Below are positions 27,829 through 36,994 of a stretch of DNA of 64,000 bases, piece after piece. Origin of the DNA: Cedecea neteri NBRC 105707 = ATCC 33855. Lineage in GTDB: Bacteria > Pseudomonadota > Gammaproteobacteria > Enterobacterales > Enterobacteriaceae. The notes beneath the pieces are model-generated. The model was given only the letters and a program-made list of their open reading frames with translations, had not been told where the DNA came from and did not search any database. The stretch spans positions 1-64,000 of the forward strand of contig NZ_BCTL01000041.1 in assembly GCF_001571265.1 (NCBI RefSeq), read 5' to 3'. The translations under genes and the position numbers were made by a program. Numbering within the stretch: the stretch's first letter is position 1; every line of letters begins with the position of its first letter.

Positions 27829-29390
27829 TAGAAAATCTCCTTCGCGTGATGCGCGGTAGCAATGGCGCGCAAAACGGCGCGGGCTTTGTTGCGGGTTTCG
27901 TCGGCTTCGGACTGCGGGTCTGAATCAAGAACAACGCCGGCGCCAGCCTGCACGGTGGCGATCCCGTCTTCAACGTAGGCCGAGCGAATGACGATGCAGG
28001 TATCGAGGTCGCCGTGGGCGGTGAAGTAACCCACCGCGCCGCCGTAACTACCGCGACGCACGCCTTCGGCCCCGGCAATCAGCTGCATCGCACGTACTTT
28101 CGGTGCGCCGCTCAGGGTGCCCATATTCATGCAGGCGCGATAGGCGTGCAGTACGTCCAGGTCATGACGCAGCTCGCCAACAACGCGGGAAACCAGGTGC
28201 ATCACAAAGGAGTAGCGGTCGACTTTGGTTAAATCAGCCACGTAGCGGCTGCCCGGCGTACAGATGCGGGCCAGGTCATTACGCGCCAGGTCAACCAGCA
28301 TTAAGTGCTCAGAAAGCTCTTTGTGATCGGTGCGCATTTCCAGCTCGATGCGGCTGTCCAGATCGCGGTCCAGCGAACCGTCGGCGCGGCGGCCGCGAGG
28401 GCGGGTTCCGGCAATCGGGTAGATCTCAATCTGGCGGTTAGTGGCGTCGTATTTCAGTGAGCTTTCCGGAGAAGCCCCGAACAGCGTGAAATCGTTGTCC
28501 TGCATAAAGAACATGTACGGGCTTGGGTTGCTCTTTTTCAGCGTTTGGTAAGCCGCCAGCGGTGACGGGCAAGGCAGTGAGAAGCGGCGGGAAGGCACCA
28601 CCTGGAAGATTTCGCCGATGCGAATGGCTTTTTGCATCTGACGCACAACCGCCCCGAACTCTTCGTCGCTCTGGTTTACATCGCAGCTCATGTGCTCAAC
28701 TTTCTGCACCGGCAGCGCCGCGGGCTCTTCGCTGATTTGCTGGCGCAGCTGTTCGGTGCGTTTCAGCAGACGCTGTTTTTCGCTATCTGACGGCGTAAAG
28801 AGGCTGGCCTGAATGCGGGTTTGCTTTTTCTGGTGATCGATAGTCAATAAGGTTTCGGCCAGATAGAAGCAGTAATCCGGGCAGCGGTTGTCCTGTTTCA
28901 GCTGCGGCAGGTCTTCGAACCCGGCCACCAGATCGTAGGCAAACAGACCGCCGAAGAACATCGCATGACGTTCTTCCTCTGGCACGCTGACCAGTTCTTG
29001 CATAAGGCGGAAAGCGTCAAAGACCGACAGCGAGCACAGGCGGGCGTCTTCATCTAATAACGTGCTGACCGTCGGGAAACGCAGGGTGCGGCCATCCGGG
29101 AAGTGCTCGTTTTCGACGCCTGTAGGCAACGCGGCATCCAGCAGCGGCAGCAGGGAAGCGCCGTTAGCAGACAATGCCTGTAAGGTGACAGTGTCACCTA
29201 ATGCCGTAATACGCATGGCGCTATCTACCAGCAGCAGGCTTTTTAAGTCGTCTTTGCTGTCGATGTCCGCAGACTCCAGCAGCAGGGTCGCAGGGCGCGC
29301 GCCGCAAAGCTGGTGGAAAAGGGCCGTTGGGTTTTCACGGTAGGCAGCTTCGCTGCTCAGGAGTTCAAGTGCCGGTTTTTGTATTTGCAT
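27828..29390 (-). CDS. trpE: Anthranilate synthase component I
   Basis: Chorismate-binding subunit that makes anthranilate, the first committed step, and is feedback-inhibited by tryptophan. 520 residues from ATG 29390; an upstream in-frame start at 29402 is rejected because GAGAA sits before 29390 and the N-terminus [18 protein letters not shown] matches E. coli. The Trp-binding [22 protein letters not shown] motif (the conserved Ser-40 region) and the chorismate-enzyme core [17 protein letters not shown] are present. It follows the trpL attenuator. Confidence 0.98.
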   Translation of the reverse strand: MQIQKPALELLSSEAAYRENPTALFHQLCGARPATLLLESADIDSKDDLKSLLLVDSAMRITALGDTVTLQALSANGASLLPLLDAALPTGVENEHFPDGRTLRFPTVSTLLDEDARLCSLSVFDAFRLMQELVSVPEEERHAMFFGGLFAYDLVAGFEDLPQLKQDNRCPDYCFYLAETLLTIDHQKKQTRIQASLFTPSDSEKQRLLKRTEQLRQQISEEPAALPVQKVEHMSCDVNQSDEEFGAVVRQMQKAIRIGEIFQVVPSRRFSLPCPSPLAAYQTLKKSNPSPYMFFMQDNDFTLFGASPESSLKYDATNRQIEIYPIAGTRPRGRRADGSLDRDLDSRIELEMRTDHKELSEHLMLVDLARNDLARICTPGSRYVADLTKVDRYSFVMHLVSRVVGELRHDLDVLHAYRACMNMGTLSGAPKVRAMQLIAGAEGVRRGSYGGAVGYFTAHGDLDTCIVIRSAYVEDGIATVQAGAGVVLDSDPQSEADETRNKARAVLRAIATAHHAKEIF

Positions 29391-29411
29391 TTTAGTTCTC
29401 AAATTTTGTTC

Positions 29412-29438
29412 AAAAAAAAGCCCGCATCGTTGGCGGGC
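29412..29438 (-). terminator. trp attenuator terminator
   Basis: GCCCGC / GCGGGC followed by eight T on the minus strand, 48 bp after the trpL stop and 22 bp before trpE. This is the 3:4 hairpin of the classical trp attenuator. Confidence 0.92.
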
Positions 29439-29485
29439 CTGGTATCTGCGCTGTTAAACAGCGTACGCGATCGCACCGCCCGAGT

Positions 29486-29530
29486 TCAGGGAGTACGCCA
29501 CCAACCGTCCAGGGAATTCATCGCTTTCAT
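29486..29530 (-). CDS. trpL: trp operon leader peptide
   Basis: Reads MKAMNSLDGWWRTP, 14 codons with tandem Trp codons at positions 10-11, just as E. coli trpL ([14 protein letters not shown]). Ribosome stalling at these codons when charged tRNA-Trp is scarce prevents the downstream terminator. The middle residues differ from E. coli, but the length, Trp position and RT ending are kept. Confidence 0.95.
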   Translation of the reverse strand: MKAMNSLDGWWRTP

Positions 29531-29555
29531 TTCAGATACCTCGTCATGTGAACTT

Positions 29556-29591
29556 GCGTACTAGTAAACTGGTTCGCGGCTGTATTGTCAA
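29556..29591 (-). promoter_or_regulatory. trp promoter and TrpR operator
   Basis: TTGACA (29591-29586), 17-bp spacer, TTTACT (29568-29563). The operator at 29577-29556, read on the minus strand, is a near-palindrome (GCGAACCAGTTTACTAGT core) overlapping the -10. It closely matches E. coli trpO, so tryptophan-bound TrpR should repress here. Confidence 0.92.
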
Positions 29592-29665
29592 TACTGATTT
29601 TTTAAAATAGCCGATTATCGTTATCATGGGCCGCTAAATTTCTGTTTATCCATTCTGGAGCCATT

Positions 29666-30547
29666 TTGAGCGAGCCCACCCTGGCCACGATCCACGACCT
29701 GCACAGCCACACTACCGCCTCGGACGGCCTGTTGTCTCCTGAAGCCCTTGTTAGCCGCGCAGTAGATATGCGCGTAACGGTTCTGGCGATTACCGATCAC
29801 GATACCGTTGCCGGTTTGCCCGCCGCTCGTGCAGAAATCCAGCGCCTGAATTTACCGCTACAGTTAATTAGCGGCGTTGAAATCTCCACCGTATGGGAAA
29901 ACCACGAGATTCATATTGTGGGGCTGGGCGTTGATGAGCAGCATCCGACGCTGAAGCTTTTTCTTGAACAACAGAGTGAACGCCGCAGCCAGCGTGCGGT
30001 AATGATTGCTGAACGCCTGGACAAAGCGCGTATTCCTGGTGCGTTAGAAGGGGCAATGCGCCATGCCAGCGGCGGGGCGATCACCCGCGGGCATTTTGCC
30101 CGTTTTCTGGTCGAGCAGGGCAAAGCCAGCAATATGGGTGACGTCTTCAAGAAGTACTTGGCGAAAGGGAAAACCGGTTACGTTCCGCCTCAGTGGTGTA
30201 CAATAGAACAAGCTATTGATGTGATTCATCATTCTGGCGGGCAGGCGGTGCTGGCGCATCCAGGACGCTACGGCCTGACCGCAAAATGGCTAAAACGACT
30301 GCTGGCGCAGTTTGCCGAACACGGTGGCGATGCCATGGAAGTTGCGCAGTGCCAGCAGGCTCCTAACGAACGTACCCAGCTTGCGAGCTACGCGAAGCAG
30401 TTTAATCTGCTGGCGTCGCAGGGATCCGATTTTCATTTGCCCTGTGCGTGGATAGAACTGGGTCGTAAGCTGTGGCTACCGGCGGGCGTTGAACCCGTCT
30501 GGCAGCACTGGGAGCAAGGCCACATCGCTAAAGAGAGGGCAGTATGA
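29666..30547 (+). CDS. rnm: RNase AM (PHP-domain 5'-3' exonuclease, YciV)
   Basis: A 293-residue PHP-family metallohydrolase. In E. coli it matures the 5' ends of rRNAs and also hydrolyses 3',5'-bisphosphonucleotides. The metal ligands are visible: DLHSHTTASDG, ITDHDT, GVEIS, ENHEIHIVG, HPGRYG and GSDFH. The start is TTG 29666, with CTGGAG five bases upstream, and alignment to YciV starts there. It is divergent from trpL and overlaps yciO by four bases (ATGA), forming an rnm-yciO-regulator operon. Confidence 0.93.
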   Translation: MSEPTLATIHDLHSHTTASDGLLSPEALVSRAVDMRVTVLAITDHDTVAGLPAARAEIQRLNLPLQLISGVEISTVWENHEIHIVGLGVDEQHPTLKLFLEQQSERRSQRAVMIAERLDKARIPGALEGAMRHASGGAITRGHFARFLVEQGKASNMGDVFKKYLAKGKTGYVPPQWCTIEQAIDVIHHSGGQAVLAHPGRYGLTAKWLKRLLAQFAEHGGDAMEVAQCQQAPNERTQLASYAKQFNLLASQGSDFHLPCAWIELGRKLWLPAGVEPVWQHWEQGHIAKERAV

Positions 30548-31164
30548 GTCAGTTTTTTTATATCCACCCGGATAACCCGCAGCCGCGCCTGATTAATCAG
30601 GCTGTCGATATTATTCGTAAAGGCGGGGTGATTGTTTACCCTACCGACTCCGGCTATGCGCTGGGCTGCAAGATTGAAGATAAGGGCGCCATGGAGCGCA
30701 TTTGCCGTATTCGCCAACTTCCCGATGGCCATAACTTTACCCTGATGTGTCGGGATCTGTCGGAGCTGTCGACCTATGCGTTTGTCGATAACGTCGCGTT
30801 TCGCCTGATTAAAAACAACACGCCGGGGAACTATACTTTTATCCTCAAGGGCACCAAAGAGGTGCCGCGCCGCCTGCTGCAGGAAAAACGTAAAACCATC
30901 GGGCTGCGCGTGCCGTCAAACCCGATTGCGCTGGCGCTGCTTGAAGTGCTGAACGAGCCGATGCTGTCGACCTCGCTAATGCTACCAGGCAACGAGTTTA
31001 CCGAGTCCGATCCTGAAGAGATCAAAGACCGCCTCGAGAAAGTGGTGGATCTGGTTATCCACGGCGGTTATCTGGGGCAGCAGCCCACCACGGTTATCGA
31101 TCTGACGGAAGACGCTCCGGTTGTAATGCGTGAGGGTGTCGGGGACGTTAAACCCTTCCAGTAA
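30544..31164 (+). CDS. yciO: YciO, Sua5/YrdC-family protein
   Basis: A 206-residue single YrdC domain, related to TsaC/Sua5, which make threonylcarbamoyl-AMP for tRNA t6A. Conserved family stretches are GGVIVYPTDSGYALGC, RIRQLPDGHNFTLMC and KTIGLRVPSNPIALALL. YciO itself does not replace TsaC in E. coli and its substrate is unsettled. Overlaps rnm by ATGA and precedes the MerR-like gene by 10 bp. Confidence 0.93.
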   Translation: MSQFFYIHPDNPQPRLINQAVDIIRKGGVIVYPTDSGYALGCKIEDKGAMERICRIRQLPDGHNFTLMCRDLSELSTYAFVDNVAFRLIKNNTPGNYTFILKGTKEVPRRLLQEKRKTIGLRVPSNPIALALLEVLNEPMLSTSLMLPGNEFTESDPEEIKDRLEKVVDLVIHGGYLGQQPTTVIDLTEDAPVVMREGVGDVKPFQ

Positions 31165-31174
31165 GGAAATCGCT

Positions 31175-31993
31175 ATGGCCCGATTTAACATTGATGTTCT
31201 GGCTTCTCAATGCGGCGTGACGCCCGCCAACATTCGCAGCTGGCAGCGTTACGGCTTAATCAAACCGCAGGTGGATGAGAACGGGCACCGTTTCTTCAAT
31301 TTTACTCACTGTTCCCGCGTGGCCGCGATTGTCGGCTGGCTGGAAAAGGGCGCCGCGTTGCCGGATATGCTGGCGCTGCTGAACGGTGAGGAAACCGGCA
31401 GTCCTCCCGGCTGGCTTGAGGTTCAGGAAGCCCTGCTGGCGCAGTGCGAAGCGATGCAACCCACGAAGCTGCGGGGGCTTATCTGGCGTTATGGCCGCGA
31501 AGTGCCTCCGGCTATTTTTATTGATGAAGTTATTCGCCCACTCAGGCTGTGGATCAATGCCGATGTGCAGCAGGATATGGCCATGAGCAGTGCCATGCTG
31601 GATACGGCGTTGATTGAATATGCCACGTTCGTGCTGGCCAGCGGGCGTAAGCGCCCCGGCGGCAGCCTGTTTATTCTGGCGCTCTCGCTGAAAGATCCCG
31701 TTGAGCTGTGGCTGGAGGGCATACGTTTCGCCAGTGACGGCTTCTGTGTGGAGGTGTTGGATCGTGAGATTCCGTTACCGGATCTCAGCGGCATTAACGC
31801 CGATCACATCATGATTTGGACAGATAAAGTCCTGGATGCGGGTCAGCAGGCTCTGTATCAGCGCTGGCTGAGCAGCGGACTCCCCGTTTTTCTGGCAGGC
31901 TGTGAGGCAGCACGGGCACAAAAAGATGTGGCAATAAAGGGTCAATGTTCATCCACCGGCAGTGCCTCGCTGCTTGATAGCCTGAGTCATTAA
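31175..31993 (+). CDS. MerR-type HTH transcriptional regulator (MlrA-like)
   Basis: 272 residues. The N-terminus is a MerR winged-helix domain (FNIDVLASQCGVTPANIRSWQRYGLIKP, then GHRFFNFTHC). The rest (about 85-272) is an all-in-one effector region without the metal cysteines of MerR/CueR; it is closest in layout to MlrA, which has a C-terminal B12-like fold (IRFASDGFCVEVLDREIPLPD). A longer start at 31130 would overlap yciO; ATG 31175 has AAGGA 7 bases upstream and is preferred. It stands where E. coli carries yciQ. The target is unknown; autoregulation of the rnm-yciO operon or biofilm control are guesses. Confidence 0.8.
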   Translation: MARFNIDVLASQCGVTPANIRSWQRYGLIKPQVDENGHRFFNFTHCSRVAAIVGWLEKGAALPDMLALLNGEETGSPPGWLEVQEALLAQCEAMQPTKLRGLIWRYGREVPPAIFIDEVIRPLRLWINADVQQDMAMSSAMLDTALIEYATFVLASGRKRPGGSLFILALSLKDPVELWLEGIRFASDGFCVEVLDREIPLPDLSGINADHIMIWTDKVLDAGQQALYQRWLSSGLPVFLAGCEAARAQKDVAIKGQCSSTGSASLLDSLSH

Positions 31994-32000
31994 TAGCAGC

Positions 32001-32021
32001 AAAACCCGGCAGATGGGTTTT
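32001..32021 (+). terminator. Weak terminator after the MerR-like gene
   Basis: AAAACCC-N7-GGGTTTT lies 8 bp past the stop. The T run is short. Confidence 0.5.
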
Positions 32022-32059
32022 AACTCCATTTGGACTAAAATTCGTGTACTATGTGCGGC

Positions 32060-32160
32060 CACGAAACTGCTGGCGTTGTTTGACAACGGCTGTGCAGCGG
32101 TTCGAATCCGTATTTATACTTCATCAGGCCCCTGCCTTTTGATTTCAAAGTATCTGAGAC
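32060..32160 (+). promoter_or_regulatory. Structured leader of rluB with a tRNA T-arm-like element
   Basis: The 5' region of rluB contains a stem CGTTG-TTTGA-CAACG nested inside CTGC/GCAG. Directly after it comes CGGTTCGAATCCG (around 32099), which is the classic tRNA T-loop sequence with a short pairing stem. No complete cloverleaf surrounds it. It could be a tRNA relic or a leader RNA that mimics a T-arm; RluB itself is an rRNA pseudouridine synthase. Confidence 0.4.
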
Positions 32161-32190
32161 GCCTGTGAAGGCGACACCCGAGGAAGCTCA

Positions 32191-33066
32191 ATGAGCGAAA
32201 AGTTACAAAAAGTGCTGGCTCGCGCTGGCCATGGTTCCCGTCGTGAGATTGAAACTATTATCTCTGCTGGTCGCGTAAGCGTTGATGGCAAAATCGCCAC
32301 GCTGGGCGACCGAGTTGAAATTACCCAGTCGCTTAAAATCCGTATCGATGGTCATTTGATTTCGATTCGTGAGTCTGCGGAACAAATCTGCCGCGTGCTG
32401 GCCTATTACAAACCTGAAGGCGAGCTGTGTACCCGCAGCGATCCGGAAGGGCGCCCAACTGTGTTTGATCGTCTGCCGAAGCTGCGCGGTGCACGCTGGA
32501 TTGCCGTAGGGCGTCTGGACGTTAACACCTGTGGCTTACTTCTGTTCACCACCGACGGCGAGCTGACTAACCGCCTGATGCACCCGAGCCGTGAAGTGGA
32601 GCGTGAGTACTCCGTTCGCGTGTTCGGCCAGATAGATGACGATAAAGTAAAGCAGCTTTCTCGCGGCGTGCAGCTTGAAGATGGCCCGGCGGCGTTCAAA
32701 ACCATCAAGTTCACCGGTGGCGAAGGCATTAACCAGTGGTACAACGTGACCCTGACCGAAGGCCGTAACCGTGAGGTTCGTCGCCTGTGGGAAGCAGTTG
32801 GCGTGCAGGTTAGCCGCCTTATTCGCGTGCGCTACGGCGATATCAAACTGCCGAAAGGCTTACCGCGTGGCGGTTACACTGAGCTCGATCTGGCGCAGAC
32901 CAACTATCTGCGTACGCTTGTCGAGCTGCCGGAAGAAACCAGCAGCAAGGTGGCGGTAGAAAAAGATCGCCGCCGCATGAAGGCGAACCAGATTCGCCGC
33001 GCCGTTAAGCGTCACACTCAGACCACCGGCGGCAACCGTCGTTCCGGCGGCCGCAGCAACGGTTAA
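32191..33066 (+). CDS. rluB: 23S rRNA pseudouridine-2605 synthase
   Basis: Isomerises U2605 of 23S rRNA. 291 residues: N-terminal S4 RNA-binding domain ([19 protein letters not shown]), then the RsuA-family catalytic domain with the Asp in [17 protein letters not shown] and the [12 protein letters not shown] motif, and a basic Arg/Lys/Gly tail ([15 protein letters not shown]). Practically the E. coli protein. The AGGAAG before the start is adequate. Confidence 0.97.
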   Translation: MSEKLQKVLARAGHGSRREIETIISAGRVSVDGKIATLGDRVEITQSLKIRIDGHLISIRESAEQICRVLAYYKPEGELCTRSDPEGRPTVFDRLPKLRGARWIAVGRLDVNTCGLLLFTTDGELTNRLMHPSREVEREYSVRVFGQIDDDKVKQLSRGVQLEDGPAAFKTIKFTGGEGINQWYNVTLTEGRNREVRRLWEAVGVQVSRLIRVRYGDIKLPKGLPRGGYTELDLAQTNYLRTLVELPEETSSKVAVEKDRRRMKANQIRRAVKRHTQTTGGNRRSGGRSNG

Positions 33067-33072
33067 TCCCGT

Positions 33073-33100
33073 CATTCCCGGCGATTCCTCGCCGGGAATG
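33073..33100 (+). terminator. rluB terminator hairpin
   Basis: Perfect 12-bp stem CATTCCCGGCGA / TCGCCGGGAATG, 4-base loop, followed by TCTCTCCT rather than a clean T run. Confidence 0.6.
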
Positions 33101-33244
33101 TCTCTCCTGATATTCCTGTTTGAGACAACTCTCACACTTCCGCACAAAGACAAAAAACAGGAAATAGCTCGACAAATAACGCAAAGTAATGGTTTTTAAC
33201 CCTCCTTATACTGACTGAACTTTGTGTAAGTGCGGGGGGTTAAC

Positions 33245-34603
33245 ATGAGTTCTGTGCAGAAGCTATCGGCAAGCTATGTGGCGATCGGCTTAAAAGAAAA
33301 AGTAGGTTATGGGTTAGGGGATTTTGCTTCTAATTTATCATTTGGTTTTGTATCGTTATTCTTGCTTTTCTTTTACACCAATATATATGGCATCAGCGCC
33401 GCTCAGGCCAGCGTGATATTTGTTGTGGCTCGCATCATTGATGCCATTTTTAATGTGGTCATTGGGTTTGCTATTGATAAGACGCAGAGCCGCTACGGGA
33501 AGTTAAGACCCTGGATCTGCTACGGCGCGATTCCCTTAGGTTTCCTGACCGTACTGTGTTTTTTCCCCTTCGGCGGCGAAGCAAAGTTTTATTATGCTTT
33601 TCTCTCTTACACGCTTTACTGCCTCGCGTATACGGCAGTAAATACCCCATATTCTGCGTTAACGAACCGCATCACGCAGCATGAAGCCTCGCGTGCCTCG
33701 CTTTCGGTCTATCGATTTGTGTTGGCGATCTTGGGTTACCTGATTGTTTCAACCACGGCCGACTGGATTATCGCGCCTTTTACCGATAAACAGTCCGGCT
33801 ATGTCTTTGCCGTGTCATGCTTCGCGCTGCTGGCTACCTTCATGTTTATGCTGTGTTTTGGCATGACGAAAGAAAGGGTCACAGAAGAGAGTACACATTC
33901 ACCGGGGCTGCGTGAAATGCTCAGGGCCGTCACCGGGAATAAACCACTCATTCACCTGTCACTGTTCACCGTTTTTTTCTACATCGCCTATACGGTGTGG
34001 ATGGCGATTGCTATCTATTTTATAAAATACATCATCGGTAACGAAGGATTTACCGCGACTTTTTTCATTATTCAGTCGGCTGCTTATATTACGGGGACGG
34101 TTTTGTGCGAAAAGCTAATTACCTTGATGGGTAAAAATAAAATGACCCTGGCAGCATTGTTACTCGGTATATTGGGTGTGCTAATGCAATACTTCATGGC
34201 CGGCGACAATATCTGGTTAATTATGGCTGGCGTCTGCCTCTACAGTATTACGCTGGGTATTGGATTTGTTGCCATGTGGTCGATGATAGCCGATACGGTT
34301 GAATATGCCGAATGGCATCATGGCGTTCGTACTGAAGGGGCTATATACGGTTTTTATAATTTTATCACCAAAATTGCGATGGCCATCGGCGGCGGCTGTG
34401 CAGGGTGGATGCTTGATTATTATCACTATGATGCCGGTAATATTAGTGCCAGTGCTATCAACGGGATCAATATTATGATGACATTATTTCCAGGGACGAT
34501 GTTTGCACTCAGCGCGATATTTGTCGCCTGTTATTCCCTCGATGAAAATAAATACCGCGATATCGTTCACAAACTTAGTCTGCGCAAGCAGGAAACGCTT
34601 TAA
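33245..34603 (+). CDS. GPH-family glycoside:cation symporter
   Basis: 452 residues with about 12 membrane helices, of the glycoside-pentoside-hexuronide (MelB/XynB/YicJ) group of the major facilitator superfamily. Family marks are KVGYGLGDFASNLSFG at the N-terminus, DAIFNVVIGFAIDKTQSRYGKLRPW (the cation and sugar site region) and MIADTVEYAEWHHGVRTEGAIYG. It likely imports an intact beta-glucoside or disaccharide with Na+ or H+. ATG 33245 has a GGGGGG Shine-Dalgarno just upstream. It lies 18 bp before a cytoplasmic GH3 beta-glucosidase, so it probably delivers that enzyme's substrate. Confidence 0.9.
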   Translation: MSSVQKLSASYVAIGLKEKVGYGLGDFASNLSFGFVSLFLLFFYTNIYGISAAQASVIFVVARIIDAIFNVVIGFAIDKTQSRYGKLRPWICYGAIPLGFLTVLCFFPFGGEAKFYYAFLSYTLYCLAYTAVNTPYSALTNRITQHEASRASLSVYRFVLAILGYLIVSTTADWIIAPFTDKQSGYVFAVSCFALLATFMFMLCFGMTKERVTEESTHSPGLREMLRAVTGNKPLIHLSLFTVFFYIAYTVWMAIAIYFIKYIIGNEGFTATFFIIQSAAYITGTVLCEKLITLMGKNKMTLAALLLGILGVLMQYFMAGDNIWLIMAGVCLYSITLGIGFVAMWSMIADTVEYAEWHHGVRTEGAIYGFYNFITKIAMAIGGGCAGWMLDYYHYDAGNISASAINGINIMMTLFPGTMFALSAIFVACYSLDENKYRDIVHKLSLRKQETL

Positions 34604-34621
34604 CTTCTGGGGATTAGCACA

Positions 34622-36970
34622 ATGAAGGCTGACTTTCACGCAATGCTTGCGGCAATGACAACCAATGAAAAAGTGACCTTACTGAGCGGTAGCGGCCTGT
34701 GGCGTACAGCCTCTTTGCCGCAGCACGCTATCCCCGGCATCGTGATGACTGATGGCACCTATGGCGTACGTTACAGCAGCGCTCAAATCGACGGTCAGGA
34801 GAAGTGGAGCATGGATGATTTTATCTCCGTGATCACGCAAACGGCCGACCGGGCAGGTGCGTCAGAGGGGGAACAGAAAGGGGGAAGTGAGGCCTTATTC
34901 AGCGCTTCTTTGCCCGCAACCTGCTTCCCGAACGGCTCAAGCCTGGCCTGCAGCTGGGATATTGAACTGGTGCAAAAAATGGGGCACGCGTTAGGACTGG
35001 AGTGCCAGAAAATGGGCGTGGGGATTTTGTTAGGGCCGGGAATTAATATTCGACGTACTCCGCTTGCGGGTCGGGGATATGAATATTACTCCGAGGATCC
35101 GGTGGTCAGCGGCGATATCGCCGCGGCCCTGATTAATGGCCTGCAGGCCGAGGGCGTAGGGGCCAGCCTCAAGCATTTCGCCGCCAATAATTCCGAGTTT
35201 CGCCGTACCGAAATGGACTCAATAGTAGACGAGCGCGCGCTACGAGAAATTTATCTGGCAGGGTTTCAACGTGCGATTGCCAAATCAAATCCGTGGACCG
35301 TGATGTCCTCCTATAATCGGCTAAATGGTGTTCAAACTTCTCAGGATCCTTTCTTACTCACTAAAGTCCTGCGTGATGAATGGGGCTATAGCGGCCTGGT
35401 GATGTCGGACTGGTACGGAATTAAGGACCGTCCAGCCTCGCTGGTGGCAGGCAATGATTTAGCCATGCCGGAAACGGCCCGGGATAAGAAAACATTGCTG
35501 GCGGCTATCGATGCCGGCGAGGTGCCGCTTAGCGTGGTGGATAGCGCCTGCCTGAGAATGCTCGAACTCATTGATAAAGTAGAGCGCCATCGCCGCAGAG
35601 ATGCCGTTGCTGATTTCCCAGCGCACCACGTCCTTTCGCAAAGGCTGGCGGCAGAGTCGATTGTATTATTGAAAAACGAAGACGACCTGCTGCCGCTGCG
35701 GCCCGATAAAACGCCTCGTATAGCGGTGCTGGGTAAGCCCGCGCAGCAGCCTGTAATTCAAGGCTCCGGCTGCGCCACTACGGTGCCTTATTTCCTCGAT
35801 CGTCCACTCGATGAGATCTTCGCGTTGGCGGGAGAGGCATTTACGGTTTCCTGGGCTGAAGGTACGCCGGACGATATACATGCAGATGCACAGGCGCTTC
35901 AGGAAGCGGTAGCTGTTGCACGAGACGCCGACGTCGCGGTCATTTTTGTCAGTACCGCCGTCGGCGAAGACGGTGAAAACGGCGACCGTCAGGATCTGAA
36001 TATTCTTGCCGTTCACGAGCAGCTTATTCGTGAGGTTGCTGCTGTGCAGCGCAATGTCGTGGTCGTGCTGGCCAACAGCGATGCGGTGGTGATGCCGTGG
36101 CTGAGTGAATGCAAAGCCTTGTTGGAGACCTTTTTTGCCGGACAGGGAATGGGGGGCGCCGTGGCGGAAATTTTGTTTGGCAAGCGTAATCCCTGCGGCA
36201 AGCTCACTGTCACCGTTCCGAATACGCTGGAAGAGACGCCGGCCTGGCTGCATTATCCGGGGGAAAATCTGCAGCACCATTACAGTGAGGGATTATTTGT
36301 CGGTTATCGCTATTATGACAAACGTCGCCTGACGCCGCTGTTCCCTTTCGGCTTCGGCCTGAGCTACACGCGTTTTGCGTATGACAGGATTGAACTTTCT
36401 GCTGAGCGATTGGGTGATAATGAGACCTTAACGGTTAACGTGGATGTGACGAACTGCGGCAAATACGCCGGTAAAGAAATCGTGCAGCTTTACGTCCGTG
36501 CGCCAAAAGGGGAACTGATTCGTGAGGAAAGGGCGCTGAAAGCCTTTAGTAAAATCCTCCTTGAGCCAGGAGAAACGCGGCGTGTGAGCCTCCAGGTGCC
36601 CGTTGCCGAGCTGAGTTGCTATCATCCGGGTCTGGCAAAATGGCTAATAACCCCCGGCCACTGGCAGGTGTATGTTGGCGGGTCGTCACGCGATTTACCG
36701 CTAAGTGCCGGGTTTGATGTTGACAGCGAGGAGCAATACATGACGCTCCGCGATGATAACTCGCTACAGCAGTTGATTCAGCAGCCGAAAGTCTTCGCTC
36801 GCGTAGTGGCGTTGGTTGCCGGGAAAAGCCATGTGCCGCCAGATGTTGTGCGGCAGAAGCTGATCGGGGTTGCTCCGGATCTCTTTTGTGGCTTATTCAT
36901 CGCGCTTACCGAGTTTCTTGGGCTGGATATTGAGCGAGATGAGTTAAACGCCGTGCTCGCTGGGGAATAA
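34622..36970 (+). CDS. Glycoside hydrolase family 3 beta-glucosidase-type enzyme
   Basis: 782 residues without a signal peptide, therefore cytoplasmic. Order: GH3 N-terminal barrel (ASLKHFAANNSEFRRTEMD; nucleophile Asp263 in VMSDWYG), GH3 C-terminal alpha/beta sandwich (about 335-590, DVAVIFVSTAVGEDGENGDR), fibronectin III-like domain (about 600-695, YAGKEIVQLYVRAPKG) and a helical tail of about 80 residues. The substrate could be a beta-glucoside, xyloside or similar; sequence alone does not decide. It follows a GPH symporter and precedes an AraC regulator. The E. coli GH3 BglX is periplasmic; this one, paired with a symporter, works on imported sugar. Confidence 0.9.
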   Translation: MKADFHAMLAAMTTNEKVTLLSGSGLWRTASLPQHAIPGIVMTDGTYGVRYSSAQIDGQEKWSMDDFISVITQTADRAGASEGEQKGGSEALFSASLPATCFPNGSSLACSWDIELVQKMGHALGLECQKMGVGILLGPGINIRRTPLAGRGYEYYSEDPVVSGDIAAALINGLQAEGVGASLKHFAANNSEFRRTEMDSIVDERALREIYLAGFQRAIAKSNPWTVMSSYNRLNGVQTSQDPFLLTKVLRDEWGYSGLVMSDWYGIKDRPASLVAGNDLAMPETARDKKTLLAAIDAGEVPLSVVDSACLRMLELIDKVERHRRRDAVADFPAHHVLSQRLAAESIVLLKNEDDLLPLRPDKTPRIAVLGKPAQQPVIQGSGCATTVPYFLDRPLDEIFALAGEAFTVSWAEGTPDDIHADAQALQEAVAVARDADVAVIFVSTAVGEDGENGDRQDLNILAVHEQLIREVAAVQRNVVVVLANSDAVVMPWLSECKALLETFFAGQGMGGAVAEILFGKRNPCGKLTVTVPNTLEETPAWLHYPGENLQHHYSEGLFVGYRYYDKRRLTPLFPFGFGLSYTRFAYDRIELSAERLGDNETLTVNVDVTNCGKYAGKEIVQLYVRAPKGELIREERALKAFSKILLEPGETRRVSLQVPVAELSCYHPGLAKWLITPGHWQVYVGGSSRDLPLSAGFDVDSEEQYMTLRDDNSLQQLIQQPKVFARVVALVAGKSHVPPDVVRQKLIGVAPDLFCGLFIALTEFLGLDIERDELNAVLAGE

Positions 36971-36994
36971 TAATGAACAGCCACAGGGGGCGCC

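Noticed and set aside
32060-32160. A functional tRNA gene near rluB
   Set aside because: Only a T-arm-like segment is seen; no acceptor stem, D-arm or anticodon arm can be folded around it.
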